IMG/VR virus record: IMGVR_UViG_3300046492_000076
Location: 1-38,814 of that record
Reading direction: 5' to 3' (one strand)
From: a virus
Length of the DNA stretch: 38,814 nucleotides
Shown: positions 8,974 to 15,996 of the stretch, one piece after another
Numbering within the stretch: position 1 is the stretch's first letter
Layout: each line of letters begins with the position of its first letter
Notes under the pieces: model-generated
The model's input: only the letters and a program-made list of their open reading frames with translations
Databases searched by the model: none
What the model was told of the DNA's origin: nothing
Translations under genes and position numbers: made by a program

Positions 8974-9216
8974 ATGCACCTAGCACAGTTGATTGCCACG
9001 GCGGAGAGTGCGGCCCCTGCCCTGCTCTTCGTCGCCTACTCACTACAGCGCTGGAAATCCGGCATGCGGGAAGCGTGGCGGGACGAAGCTGAGGCGTACA
9101 AGGCACGGGCTACCCGGCTTGACGCGGACGTTTCGATCCTGACCGCTGAGGTTCGCCGACTGAGCGACGAAAACGCCCTTCTACGCAACCGGATCGAAGA
9201 CCTACTAGCACGCTAG
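8974..9216 (+). CDS. Small membrane-anchored coiled-coil protein
   Basis: An 80-residue protein with one hydrophobic segment near residues 11-25 (SAAPALLFVAYSL), then a long charged coiled coil (WRDEAEAYKARATRLDADVS and a heptad-like ILTAEVRRLSDENALLRNRI). Such proteins occur near tail-fibre and lysis genes of actinophages and could be a holin-associated or spanin-like factor, or a tail chaperone. Function not recognised; topology is inferred from hydrophobicity only. Confidence 0.6.
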   Translation: MHLAQLIATAESAAPALLFVAYSLQRWKSGMREAWRDEAEAYKARATRLDADVSILTAEVRRLSDENALLRNRIEDLLAR

Positions 9217-9218
9217 GG

Positions 9219-9238
9219 ACCTACTCAATTGAGTGGGT
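9219..9238. promoter_or_regulatory. Palindromic operator/stoperator site 4
   Basis: ACCTACTCAATTGAGTGGGT: one change (A to G) in the right arm, extended by GG/CC to 9217-9240. It separates gene 8974 from the fibre gene. Confidence 0.68.
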
Positions 9239-9253
9239 CCTGAGGGAGGCACC

Positions 9254-10645
9254 ATGACCACCTACGCCCTACCGGCTGCCATCCCGACCGTTCGGGTTCA
9301 CGGCACCTACGTTGGCCCGGACGGAAGCCCGCTAGCCGGTTCTGTCACCTTCTCCGGCCCTGGGCTACTGACCTTCGCCGGTTCTGATCTCTTCGTCGCT
9401 GGCCCGGTCGTGGCGAAGCTAGACGCGAACGGTCACTTTGAGGTGATCCTTCCGGCGACTGACTACGCGGACATGAACCCCAACGGTTGGTCCTGGACCG
9501 TGAAGGAAAACCTCACCGGGGTTACCGGGTCGCGCACTTACCCGCTTCTACTGACGTCCGGCATGGGGGAGATTGACCTAGCGGACGTCGCTCCGACCGA
9601 TCCGGCCCCGCCCGTCTACACGCCCGTTCCGGGGCTCAGCGCGTACGAAGTTGCCGTGTCGGATGGCTTCGTTGGGACTGAGGCTCAGTGGCTAGCGTCG
9701 CTCAAGGGTGACCCTGGCGTAGTGACCACGGTCAACGGCAAGACCGGTTCTTCCGTCACGCTGGCCGCTTCTGACGTCGGGGCTATGCCTGCCACGAACA
9801 CCGGAATTGCGGTTACGGGTGCAGCGGGCGGATACCGCTCATTCAACTTGCAGACTGCCGGTGTGAACCGCTGGCAAATTCAGGTGGACGACGGGGCGGA
9901 GACCGGAAGCGGCACGGGATCTAACTTCCGGCTGAGCGCGCGGGATGACGCGGGAGCGTTCAAGTACACGGTCCTTTACGCGGACCGGGCTACGGGTGCG
10001 CTGGCAGTCAACACCACCCTTCCGGTTACTTCGTCCAAGCTCAGCGTTGCAGGTGCGTTCGCTCTCAAGAATGTCGGTGCTCCGGCCGTAGACGCGAACA
10101 GTGTTCAGCTCTACTCGAATGCGGGTACGGCGTGGGCTGTACGCGGCGACGGAAAGACAGTTGCGCTAGGCACGGGCATTGCAGCCGCTAGCACGTCTTC
10201 GGGCGCGTACGTGGGGCAGTACCGGGACGGCGCGATACCGGGAACCCTTGAGCGGTGGGACGGGTCCGCGTGGCAGGTGTATGACACGGGTTGGGTGGCG
10301 CTCCCTATGCCCACGGGCTATGTGTGGTTCAGCACGAACGCTCCCGCGCTGTCGATTCGCCGGACGGGCACCTTTGTTCAGCTACGTGGCCGGATCACGC
10401 GGAGTGCGGGCAACATTCCGGCAGCCGAGACGCTTACCGCGCTTATCCCCGTGGGTTTCCGTCCGGCGGGTCCGTCCGGTGGCTATGTGGAGTCTCAGTG
10501 CTCCACTAGCGCTGTCGCTCCGGCGTACACGGGAACCGTTCGAGCGGAAATCCGCACTACCGGAGATTTCATCATCGGTAGCGGCGTGGCCCTGGGGTCT
10601 AACTGGATCGGCTTTGGCGGCGGAACTAACTGGACCACTGACTAG
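9254..10645 (+). CDS. Tail fibre / receptor-binding protein
   Basis: A 463-residue protein starting at ATG 9254 after GAGGGAGG; an in-frame GTG upstream falls within the palindrome and is rejected. Residues 1-125 are an Ig-like/attachment domain (VHGTYVGPDGSPLAGSVTF). Next comes a short segment resembling phage fibre linkers (PGLSAYEVAVSDGFVGTEAQ WLASLKGDPG), which is common in tail fibres; then a TVNGKTGSSVTLAASDVGA motif and a C-terminal beta-rich domain. This position, just before the endolysin, is usual for the host-binding fibre. Confidence 0.78.
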   Translation: MTTYALPAAIPTVRVHGTYVGPDGSPLAGSVTFSGPGLLTFAGSDLFVAGPVVAKLDANGHFEVILPATDYADMNPNGWSWTVKENLTGVTGSRTYPLLLTSGMGEIDLADVAPTDPAPPVYTPVPGLSAYEVAVSDGFVGTEAQWLASLKGDPGVVTTVNGKTGSSVTLAASDVGAMPATNTGIAVTGAAGGYRSFNLQTAGVNRWQIQVDDGAETGSGTGSNFRLSARDDAGAFKYTVLYADRATGALAVNTTLPVTSSKLSVAGAFALKNVGAPAVDANSVQLYSNAGTAWAVRGDGKTVALGTGIAAASTSSGAYVGQYRDGAIPGTLERWDGSAWQVYDTGWVALPMPTGYVWFSTNAPALSIRRTGTFVQLRGRITRSAGNIPAAETLTALIPVGFRPAGPSGGYVESQCSTSAVAPAYTGTVRAEIRTTGDFIIGSGVALGSNWIGFGGGTNWTTD

Positions 10646-10652
10646 CAGTATC

Positions 10653-10676
10653 GCCCCGCCCATTCCCGGGCGGGGC
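10653..10676 (+). terminator. Terminator-like hairpin after fibre gene
   Basis: Perfect 9-bp stem GCCCCGCCC / GGGCGGGGC with a 6-base loop and no U run. U-less terminators of this kind are known in phiC31. It lies between the fibre and endolysin genes. Confidence 0.65.
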
Positions 10677-10696
10677 TCCCTAGGAGGGGATTTCGC

Positions 10697-11539
10697 ATGA
10701 CCGTTTCTGGTATTGACGTTGCGTCGTATCAGTCGAGCACGTACAGCACTGCGGGGCTGTCCTTCGTCTTCGTGAAGGCGACGGAGAACACCGGATACGT
10801 AAACCCGAAGTACGCGGCTCAGGTGGCTCACGGCCGGTCCGCTGGGCTAGTCGTGGGGCATTACCACTTCGCGCACCACGGCAACGCTGAGGCTCAGGCC
10901 GATTACTTCCTAGCGCACGCTCAGCTAAAGCCGGGCGACATCATCGCGTATGACTGGGAAGAGGCGAAGACCACTCAGGCTGACCGAGACGCGTGGATCA
11001 AGCGCGTAAAGGCGAAGGCTCCGACCTACCGGGTTGTCCTGTACTGCAACAAGTCGTTTTGGAAGTCGCGGGACAGCGAGAATTACGCGGCGGATGGCCT
11101 ATGGATCGCCGATCCGAACAGTCCCGCCGGTCACCCGGACGTCAATCACCCATGGGTGTTCCACCAGTACAGCGAAGCGGGCGGCATTGATCACGACGTC
11201 GCTAACTTCTCCAGCCTGGGGGCGCTCAAGGCGTGGGCTACCGCGCTGATCCCGAAGCCGAAGCCGCCCGTAAAGGCTCCGGCGAAGCCGTCCTATCAGC
11301 CGTTCCCGGGTGCTGCCTGGTTCTCTAAGGGCCGTAAGTCCCCGATCGTTCGGGCAATGCACGCGCGCCTAGTGGCCGTGGGCTGCAACAAGTACAAGTC
11401 GAGTGCGGGCGCGGACGTGATCGGTTCCGGTGACGTCGCGTCGTATGAGGCGTGGCAGCGAAAGTGTGGTTACAAGGGTGCTGCTGCGAAGTGGCCGCCC
11501 GGCAAGACCACGTGGGACAAGCTCAAGGTCCCGCGCTAA
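10697..11539 (+). CDS. Endolysin, GH25 muramidase with C-terminal wall-binding domain
   Basis: A 280-residue peptidoglycan hydrolase. Residues 4-185 form a GH25 lysozyme domain with the acidic residues of the family: D7 in GIDVASYQ and D86/E88 in AYDWEE, plus the VFVKATE and VVGHYHFAHHGNAEAQADYF segments. A proline/lysine linker (PKPKPPVKAPAKP) leads to a C-terminal domain (~residues 200-280) resembling actinobacterial peptidoglycan-binding modules. RBS AGGAGGGG. The putative holin gene follows, making a lysis cassette. Confidence 0.92.
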   Translation: MTVSGIDVASYQSSTYSTAGLSFVFVKATENTGYVNPKYAAQVAHGRSAGLVVGHYHFAHHGNAEAQADYFLAHAQLKPGDIIAYDWEEAKTTQADRDAWIKRVKAKAPTYRVVLYCNKSFWKSRDSENYAADGLWIADPNSPAGHPDVNHPWVFHQYSEAGGIDHDVANFSSLGALKAWATALIPKPKPPVKAPAKPSYQPFPGAAWFSKGRKSPIVRAMHARLVAVGCNKYKSSAGADVIGSGDVASYEAWQRKCGYKGAAAKWPPGKTTWDKLKVPR

Positions 11540-11592
11540 CAGGCCGTGACGTTGGTCATGGGTGTTGTGTCCGTTTTTAGGGGCATGCGCCC

Positions 11593-11835
11593 GTGGCCGG
11601 CGTCTGGCCCAATCTCACGGAGCGTGACAAATTGAAGGCTTGGACGAAGGCGCACGCAACCCGGCTTTACGCGGTGCTGTCCGTGGCCGTGGTGGTGTTC
11701 GCGCACTACCGGCCCGGGGTTCCTGTGGACGCGGTGCTTACCGGCGCGGGTGCGCTGCTAGGTGTCGGCGAGGCTGCCCAGCGTGCGGCGAAGAATGCGG
11801 CGAAGGCCGTTCCCGTGGCGAAGCGAAAGCGGTAG
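11593..11835 (+). CDS. Putative holin
   Basis: An 80-residue protein starting GTG, after AGGGGC. It has two hydrophobic segments (residues ~26-40 LYAVLSVAVVVFAHY and ~47-60 VDAVLTGAGALLGVG) and a strongly basic C-terminus (AKNAAKAVPVAKRKR). This is the usual plan of small phage holins, and it is directly downstream of the endolysin. It would form the membrane lesion that releases endolysin. Assignment is from topology and position. Confidence 0.68.
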   Translation: MAGVWPNLTERDKLKAWTKAHATRLYAVLSVAVVVFAHYRPGVPVDAVLTGAGALLGVGEAAQRAAKNAAKAVPVAKRKR

Positions 11836-11866
11836 GCAATCGACTCCCTAGCCCCTAATTGAGAAC
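11833..11866 (+). promoter_or_regulatory. Candidate phage-specific promoter element E1 (kinase)
   Basis: TAGGCAATCGACTCCCTAG, then CCCCTAATTGAGAAC. It belongs to the recurring element family and starts about 55 bases before the kinase ATG, at the junction between late and early genes. Confidence 0.55.
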
Positions 11867-11889
11867 ACCGGCTAGGGAGAGAAGGCCGA

Positions 11890-12468
11890 ATGCCCCAACA
11901 CATCGCGCTTATGGGCCGCATGCGGAGCGGTAAAGACACCGTGGCACTTCGCCTATGCGCGGAGCACGCCTATACCCGGATCGCATTCGCCGACCCGCTC
12001 AAGACAATGGCCCTGGCCCTAGACCCGATCATGGAATCGGACAGGTTCGGCGGTACCTATCGGCTCAGTGACATTCTCGCCGAAGAGACCGAAGGCGACC
12101 CGTGGGAGTACGCGAAGGACAACTACCCGGAAGTACGCCGGACGCTACAGCGATTGGGCCAGTCTCAGCGCGCACTAGATCCGGACTACTGGATTCGGCT
12201 ACTGCTGCCGAAGGTGGACAACGCCGATAAGTGGTCCCTGCCCGTTGTGGTGACTGACGTCCGGTACCGGAACGAAGCCGAAGCTCTCAAGGCCCGTGGC
12301 TTCCGCATGATCCGTGTGGTCCGCCCGGACTCTGTGACGACCGACACACCGGCGGACCGGCATGAGTCCGAAGTGGGGCTAGACCGGTGGACGCCGGACG
12401 CCATGATCCTGAACGCCTTCTCGGTCGCTGAGCTGCATAGACGCGTAGACGAACTAGTCGGCAAGTAG
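11890..12468 (+). CDS. Deoxynucleoside monophosphate kinase
   Basis: A 192-residue P-loop kinase of the phage dNMP kinase type. The Walker A motif is GRMRSGKDT near residues 10-18, followed by IAFADPLKTMALAL near residue 33 and a C-terminal VVVTDVRYRNEAEALKARGF segment typical of T4 gp1/phage dNMP kinases. It converts dNMPs to dNDPs to supply phage DNA synthesis. It is first in a transcription unit led by element E1 and followed by a hairpin terminator. RBS AGAGAAGG precedes ATG. Confidence 0.9.
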   Translation: MPQHIALMGRMRSGKDTVALRLCAEHAYTRIAFADPLKTMALALDPIMESDRFGGTYRLSDILAEETEGDPWEYAKDNYPEVRRTLQRLGQSQRALDPDYWIRLLLPKVDNADKWSLPVVVTDVRYRNEAEALKARGFRMIRVVRPDSVTTDTPADRHESEVGLDRWTPDAMILNAFSVAELHRRVDELVGK

Positions 12469-12478
12469 CTAGACCAGT

Positions 12479-12510
12479 GCCCCTCACCCCTCACCGGGTG
12501 GGGGGCTTTC
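12479..12510 (+). terminator. Terminator after kinase gene
   Basis: CCCCTCACC pairs with GGTGGGGGG (one G-U), followed by CTTTC. It closes the kinase unit just before a palindrome and a new promoter. Confidence 0.7.
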
Positions 12511-12521
12511 GTCGTTGACTG

Positions 12522-12541
12522 ACCTACTCAATTGAGTACGT
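12522..12541. promoter_or_regulatory. Palindromic operator site 5
   Basis: ACCTACTCAATTGAGTACGT, with changed bases only in the outer right arm. It lies 3 bases upstream of the -35 box of promoter P12545, a good place to repress it. Confidence 0.75.
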
Positions 12542-12544
12542 GGC

Positions 12545-12574
12545 TTGCGGGGCACCTACGAACGTGCGTAGGTT
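12545..12574 (+). promoter_or_regulatory. Host-type promoter with operator-like inverted repeat in the spacer
   Basis: -35 TTGCGG (12545-12550), 18-base spacer, -10 TAGGTT (12569-12574). The spacer holds CCTACG-N6-CGTAGG (12555-12572), the same geometry as the main palindrome but with different inner bases. Two other places (27528 and 28380) have the same boxes and the same downstream leader (GCAAGCAC...CGACGAAGGG). It should drive gene 12615. Confidence 0.72.
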
Positions 12575-12614
12575 CCTCATTGCAAGCACACGACAGCGAC
12601 GAAGGGGCGGGATC

Positions 12615-13925
12615 ATGGACGCGAAGGTCTGGGAGATCATCACGGCGGGCGACGCGGACGAGTGGCACGCCTTCCCCGAAGGGTTCAACACGCTGTGCTC
12701 CCCGGACCTTCTGTCCCAGGGTGCGGAGCGCTTCACGGCAGATGAGATGTTCTCCTCGGAATCGTCTGCGGAGGTCTGCCCGGAGTGCTACAGTAAGCCT
12801 CGCAAGTCCACCACGAAGCACAAGCCGAAGGGCAAGACCATGGCAGCGAAGAGCACCGCGACCGACACGGCCACCGCTGAGGTCAAGTACGACGTCACGA
12901 AGCCCGAAGGCAAGGCGGCCCTTGAGACCATTGCCGCCAACGCTGAGCGCATCCTGAGCCTACGCGCTGAGGACAACGAAGAGGCCGTTAAGGCCCTGTT
13001 CGCCGAGACGGACGAGATGATCAAGCGGCTGTCCGGCAAGGGTGTTGCCGCCTTCCGGGCCACGGCTAAGAAGCAAGTTTCGGACGCGCTCGACGCGGAG
13101 ATCGTGAAGCCGTCCACGGAGATTGCCCTTCCGACCGACTACCGGGAGATTGAGGGTGTCTCCGCGCTGGTGGACGAAGGCGCGAAGAAGATCCGCGAGG
13201 GTATCAAGGTCGGGCTCAAGATGGTGGACCTTGCCCGCTCCGTGGGTGAGATTCAGCTTGCCCAGCGGCTCAAGATCATCGACCCGAAGACCGGGCTGCC
13301 GGACCTGAACGCCGAGACGAAGCCCGCTAAGGACTCTTCGAAGGACACCTACGGCATTGTCCTGTCGGAGATCGCGGCGGACGACGTAGACGCGAAGGCA
13401 ATGCACGCGTCCATTCAGAAGGCCACTCAGAACCGGCGCTCGGATGTCCTGGTCAAGTTCCTTCGGGACCTTGAGACCGTTCAGACACCGGATGAGATCC
13501 GGTCCCTGTTCCCGACCATTCAGCTTGCGGACGAGAAGGGGGCCGAAGAGTCCTACACGGAAGCCGTGTACGCCCTGTACGCGGAGAAGGGTGTCACGCT
13601 GCCCCGGAAGGGTCGCACGGAGCTTGCGGCGGAAGCGGCGCGTGAGAAGGCCGCTAAGGCGAAGGCTGCCCTTGAGGCGGCGGACAAGCCCAGCGAGGGT
13701 GACAGCGAGGGTGGCGAGGGTGCGGGAGAAGGCGCGGCTGAGGCTGCCCCGGTGGACCCGATCGAGTACGCAACGGCCTACATCACGAAGCTGACGAAGG
13801 CCAACAAGGGTTTGAAGGTGGACGTCTTCGGCAAGCTGGACGACGAAGACAAGTCCAAGACGCTGGACGCGCTGAACGCTCAGCTTGGCACGATCAAGGC
13901 CCTGATTGCGGAACTGAGCGTGTGA
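12615..13925 (+). CDS. Large Ala/Lys/Glu-rich protein of unknown function
   Basis: A 436-residue protein whose function I do not recognise. ATG 12615 (after GAAGGGGCGGG) is chosen because the upstream extension overlaps the promoter. Residues 1-75 contain three cysteines (LCSPD ... VCPEC) suggesting a metal site; a second ATG at 12840 (MAAKSTATD) could give a shorter product. The middle is helical and charged, with a DYREIEGVSALVDEGAKKIREG segment. A Gly/Glu linker near residues 355-375 (EGDSEGGEGAGEGAAEA) joins a helical C-terminal domain. It is cotranscribed with nothing obvious downstream, as a hairpin follows. Confidence 0.75.
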   Translation: MDAKVWEIITAGDADEWHAFPEGFNTLCSPDLLSQGAERFTADEMFSSESSAEVCPECYSKPRKSTTKHKPKGKTMAAKSTATDTATAEVKYDVTKPEGKAALETIAANAERILSLRAEDNEEAVKALFAETDEMIKRLSGKGVAAFRATAKKQVSDALDAEIVKPSTEIALPTDYREIEGVSALVDEGAKKIREGIKVGLKMVDLARSVGEIQLAQRLKIIDPKTGLPDLNAETKPAKDSSKDTYGIVLSEIAADDVDAKAMHASIQKATQNRRSDVLVKFLRDLETVQTPDEIRSLFPTIQLADEKGAEESYTEAVYALYAEKGVTLPRKGRTELAAEAAREKAAKAKAALEAADKPSEGDSEGGEGAGEGAAEAAPVDPIEYATAYITKLTKANKGLKVDVFGKLDDEDKSKTLDALNAQLGTIKALIAELSV

Positions 13926-13944
13926 CCTGCTCAATTGAGTAGGT
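13925..13944. promoter_or_regulatory. Palindromic operator/stoperator site 6
   Basis: ACCTGCTCAATTGAGTAGGT, one base different from consensus. It begins exactly at the stop codon of gene 12615. Confidence 0.7.
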
Positions 13945-13952
13945 GAGCGGCA

Positions 13953-13967
13953 GGCAATCGACTCACT
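13953..13967 (+). promoter_or_regulatory. Partial promoter element E (GGCAATCGACTCACT)
   Basis: The 5' half of the recurring element is intact, but the CTAGCCCCTAAGTGAGA half is replaced by a GC-rich hairpin. It may be a degenerate copy; it lies 74 bases before gene 14027. Confidence 0.4.
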
Positions 13968-13970
13968 CGA

Positions 13971-14000
13971 CGGCCCCGGGGCCAGACTCCGGGGCCGTTC
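13971..14000 (+). terminator. Terminator-like hairpin
   Basis: Perfect 9-bp stem CGGCCCCGG / CCGGGGCCG (13971-13979, 13989-13997), followed by TTCC. It would end the transcript of gene 12615. Confidence 0.6.
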
Positions 14001-14026
14001 CCATAGGCAGACACAAGGGAGACACC

Positions 14027-14326
14027 ATGAGCGCGGACACCACCAGCCGGATTTACGCCCTTCTCGGCAACGACAACCCCAACACCGGGGCCACGATCGG
14101 GGAGTCATGCCCACTGAATTCCCTTGCCGACTTCGAGAGTGCGGCCCGGCGGATGCTGGGGGACCTTACCGAAGTAACCGGCGCTGAGCTTGACGGGTGC
14201 GATTGGGTGGAGTTGTTCTCCGACATGATCGAAGAGTCCCGCGTGTGGATGGCTGCCTTCGCTGAGACCCTTCCGCCGCTCACCCGTGAGACCTGGGCAG
14301 CGATGGATAAGGCGCGGTTCGCGTGA
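14027..14326 (+). CDS. Hypothetical protein, acidic
   Basis: A 99-residue acidic protein (MSADTTSRIYALLGNDNPNT...) starting at ATG 14027 after AAGGGAG. No known domain was recognised. The second half is rich in aromatic residues (WVELFSDMIEESRVWMAAF). It overlaps the next GTG start by 4 bases (GTGA), so the two are translationally coupled. Confidence 0.7.
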   Translation: MSADTTSRIYALLGNDNPNTGATIGESCPLNSLADFESAARRMLGDLTEVTGAELDGCDWVELFSDMIEESRVWMAAFAETLPPLTRETWAAMDKARFA

Positions 14327-14481
14327 CCGATGTTCCGTGCTGTCTGTGCGGCGTGCGGAAGCCGGATGCCGAGATGTTCGAGTGCCTAGGTCAGTTCATA
14401 TGCGACGGGCACGAACCCGAAGACGTACAGGCGCACGTGTCGTTCAAGCTCTTCGGCAAGCTACCGCCTAGGAAGCGCTGA
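14323..14481 (+). CDS. Small Cys-rich (zinc-finger-like) protein
   Basis: A 52-residue protein read from GTG overlapping the previous stop. It contains CCLCGVRKPDAEMFECLGQF followed by ICDGHEPED: a C-x2-C pair, then C and C/H, consistent with one zinc-binding unit. Its function is unknown; small zinc proteins near replication genes often bind nucleic acid or host proteins. A strong terminator follows. Confidence 0.6.
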   Translation: MTDVPCCLCGVRKPDAEMFECLGQFICDGHEPEDVQAHVSFKLFGKLPPRKR

Positions 14482-14502
14482 GCGTCCCTCTCCGCCCCTC
14501 AT

Positions 14503-14539
14503 AGCCCCGTCTGGCCCCAGTGGTCGGGCGGGGCTTTTT
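14503..14539 (+). terminator. Rho-independent terminator
   Basis: AGCCCCG ... CGGGGCT type stem (outer arms 14503-14509 and 14530-14535) with a long GC-rich loop, followed by TTTTT. It ends the 12615-14481 unit, directly before repeat A. Confidence 0.8.
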
Positions 14540-14562
14540 CATGCCCTCAGCGGGCCGCACAG

Positions 14563-14663
14563 TGACGAAGTGACGTAGTGACTATTACTTGGGAACCACT
14601 CATAGAACAGATACAAGCCATGTAGAGCCCACCGGAAGCGTGCGCCACCGCGTCACTTCGTCA
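14563..14663. repeat. Repeat A: 101-bp element with inverted octamer iterons
   Basis: The left end has TGACGAAGTGACGTAGTGAC (8-base period, TGACGWAG); the right end CGTCACTTCGTCA is the perfect inverse of the first 13 bases. A homologous copy, repeat B, is at 33849-33951; shared blocks include ATTAC, CATAGAAC, ACAAGCC, TGTAGA, ACCGGAA and CGCCAC. It lies between a terminator and promoter element E2. It could be a replication origin or an activator/repressor binding platform. Confidence 0.75.
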
Positions 14664-14666
14664 CCG

Positions 14667-14698
14667 GGCAACTGACTCCCTAGCCCCTAAGTGAGACC
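14667..14698 (+). promoter_or_regulatory. Candidate phage-specific promoter element E2 (nuclease)
   Basis: GGCAACTGACTCCCTAGCCC then CTAAGTGAGACC, starting 61 bases before the nuclease ATG and 3 bases after repeat A. Confidence 0.58.
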
Positions 14699-14727
14699 AA
14701 CACACGGAGCCTAGGGAGGCACCACGG

Positions 14728-15567
14728 ATGGCTATACGCACTGTCCATAAGGGCGGCGGACGCTTCTACTTCGATACCGACACGCCGGAGATCAAGGTTC
14801 CCGGTGTGACGTCGGTTATCGGCATGCTCGCAAAGCCCTTTCTCCAGCACTGGGCAGCGAAGATGACCGCTGAGCTTGCCGTTGACTCATGGGACTTCGT
14901 GGCGAAGATGGCGGAGCGGGACCGGGACGGCGCAATCTCGTACCTGTCCGGCGCGGCACGTCGCTACACGAAGACGCGTGCGGATATCGGCAGCGAAGCG
15001 CACGACCTGTTTGAGCGCATGATCCGGGGTGAGCACGTCGGGCGCGTCTCTCTGGATATGGAGCCGTACCGGCGTCACTTCGCTGAGTTCCTGGACGCCG
15101 TAAACCCGGAGCTAGTTCGCGCGGAAGACGTCGCCTGGTCTGACACTCACGGCTATGCCGGTTCGTTCGACGGCATGCTACGGATTTGGGTTGACCCGGA
15201 GACCAGGAAGCCCACGCCGGACCGTTCGGGCGTTCCCGCGCTGGTTATGGGCGACTGGAAGACCGGGAAGAACACCTATCCGGAAGTCGCGTTGCAGATG
15301 GCGGCTTACGCATTCGCGGACCGCATCATCTCGCCGGACGGCACTTCTGACCCCATGCCGGAATTCGACGGCGGGGCCGTTCTCCACATCACTGCCGATC
15401 AGTGGGCATTCAAGCCCGTGCGTATCGACCGGGACGTGTTTGAGGTCTTCCTTTCGCTGCGGCACATCTTCGATTGGGACCGGGAGATTTCCAAGACGGT
15501 CCTAGGTAAGCCCCTGGCGAAGTCGTACGGAGAGCTTGTCACCGGTACTCAGCGAAGGGCGAAGTGA
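14728..15567 (+). CDS. PD-(D/E)XK exonuclease, RecB/Cas4-like
   Basis: A 279-residue nuclease of the phage RecB/Cas4 type. Motifs visible: IGSEAHDLFERMI near residue 90, GYAGSFDGML near residues 141-150 (catalytic D), VMGDWKTGKN near residues 173-182 (D-x-K), then EVALQMAAYAF near residue 185 (the Q-x3-Y helix). It probably processes DNA ends during phage recombination or replication. It leads a unit under E2 and overlaps the lipoprotein start. RBS TAGGGAGG. Confidence 0.85.
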   Translation: MAIRTVHKGGGRFYFDTDTPEIKVPGVTSVIGMLAKPFLQHWAAKMTAELAVDSWDFVAKMAERDRDGAISYLSGAARRYTKTRADIGSEAHDLFERMIRGEHVGRVSLDMEPYRRHFAEFLDAVNPELVRAEDVAWSDTHGYAGSFDGMLRIWVDPETRKPTPDRSGVPALVMGDWKTGKNTYPEVALQMAAYAFADRIISPDGTSDPMPEFDGGAVLHITADQWAFKPVRIDRDVFEVFLSLRHIFDWDREISKTVLGKPLAKSYGELVTGTQRRAK

Positions 15568-15569
15568 AC

Positions 15570-15842
15570 ATGAACCGACGTCGTATCGCGCTGTCCGTCG
15601 CTGGCGTGTCCGTGGGGCTACTGGCCCTGTCCGCGTGCGGTGACAAGTACGTAGAGCCGTTCAGGGACGCCCCGCGCTCCGGCACCACGAACAGTGCCCC
15701 GGCGGACGTCATCGAAATGCCGGACGGGTTCAACAACCTTGCCACGAAGTGTGACCACGGAAACCGGCTGTACGTGACCTATCACGGTGACTCGGCGTAC
15801 GGCGCTCCGGCAGTCGTCAAGGGTGACCCTTCCTGCCGCTGA
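15570..15842 (+). CDS. Phage lipoprotein
   Basis: A 90-residue protein with a classical lipoprotein signal: MNRRR, hydrophobic core IALSVAGVSVGLLAL, then the lipobox LSAC with Cys 23 as the acylated residue. The mature part is short and hydrophilic with two more cysteines (KCDHG ... PSCR). ATG 15570 is taken; GTG 15564 overlapping the nuclease stop is an alternative. Phage lipoproteins often block superinfecting phage DNA entry or a surface receptor; that role is inferred. It is coupled to a nuclease gene in the early operon. Confidence 0.82.
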   Translation: MNRRRIALSVAGVSVGLLALSACGDKYVEPFRDAPRSGTTNSAPADVIEMPDGFNNLATKCDHGNRLYVTYHGDSAYGAPAVVKGDPSCR

Positions 15843-15848
15843 GTGGCT

Positions 15849-15879
15849 GGCAATCGGCTCACTAGCCCCTAAGTAGAGG
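15849..15879 (+). promoter_or_regulatory. Candidate phage-specific promoter element E3 (Gp3-like gene)
   Basis: GGCAATCGGCTCACTAGCCC then CTAAGTAGAGG. It is 148 bases upstream of the next start, the longest leader in the family apart from the tRNA copy. Confidence 0.55.
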
Positions 15880-15961
15880 GGGACGGAGCGGCCGGAAAGC
15901 GCAGCGAGATGAACCCGGTTCGTCCGGCGGATGAGACATGCGCAAACCCCGCCCGTCCCCC
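15878..15961 (+). promoter_or_regulatory. Long-range inverted repeat in the leader of the Gp3-like gene
   Basis: GGGGGACGG (15878-15886) and CCGTCCCCC (15953-15961) are perfectly complementary 9-base arms, 66 bases apart, between element E3 and the gene. A folded leader could act as an attenuator or hide upstream starts. Possible short leader ORFs begin at 15909 and 15931. Confidence 0.45.
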
Positions 15962-15996
15962 TTGCCAACGTCGCTACACAAATGGAGAGAACCAGC

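Noticed and set aside
12615-12800. WhiB-like domain at the N-terminus of gene 12615
   Set aside because: Only three cysteines are visible with wrong spacing, and the conserved GV/IWGG turn of WhiB proteins is missing.
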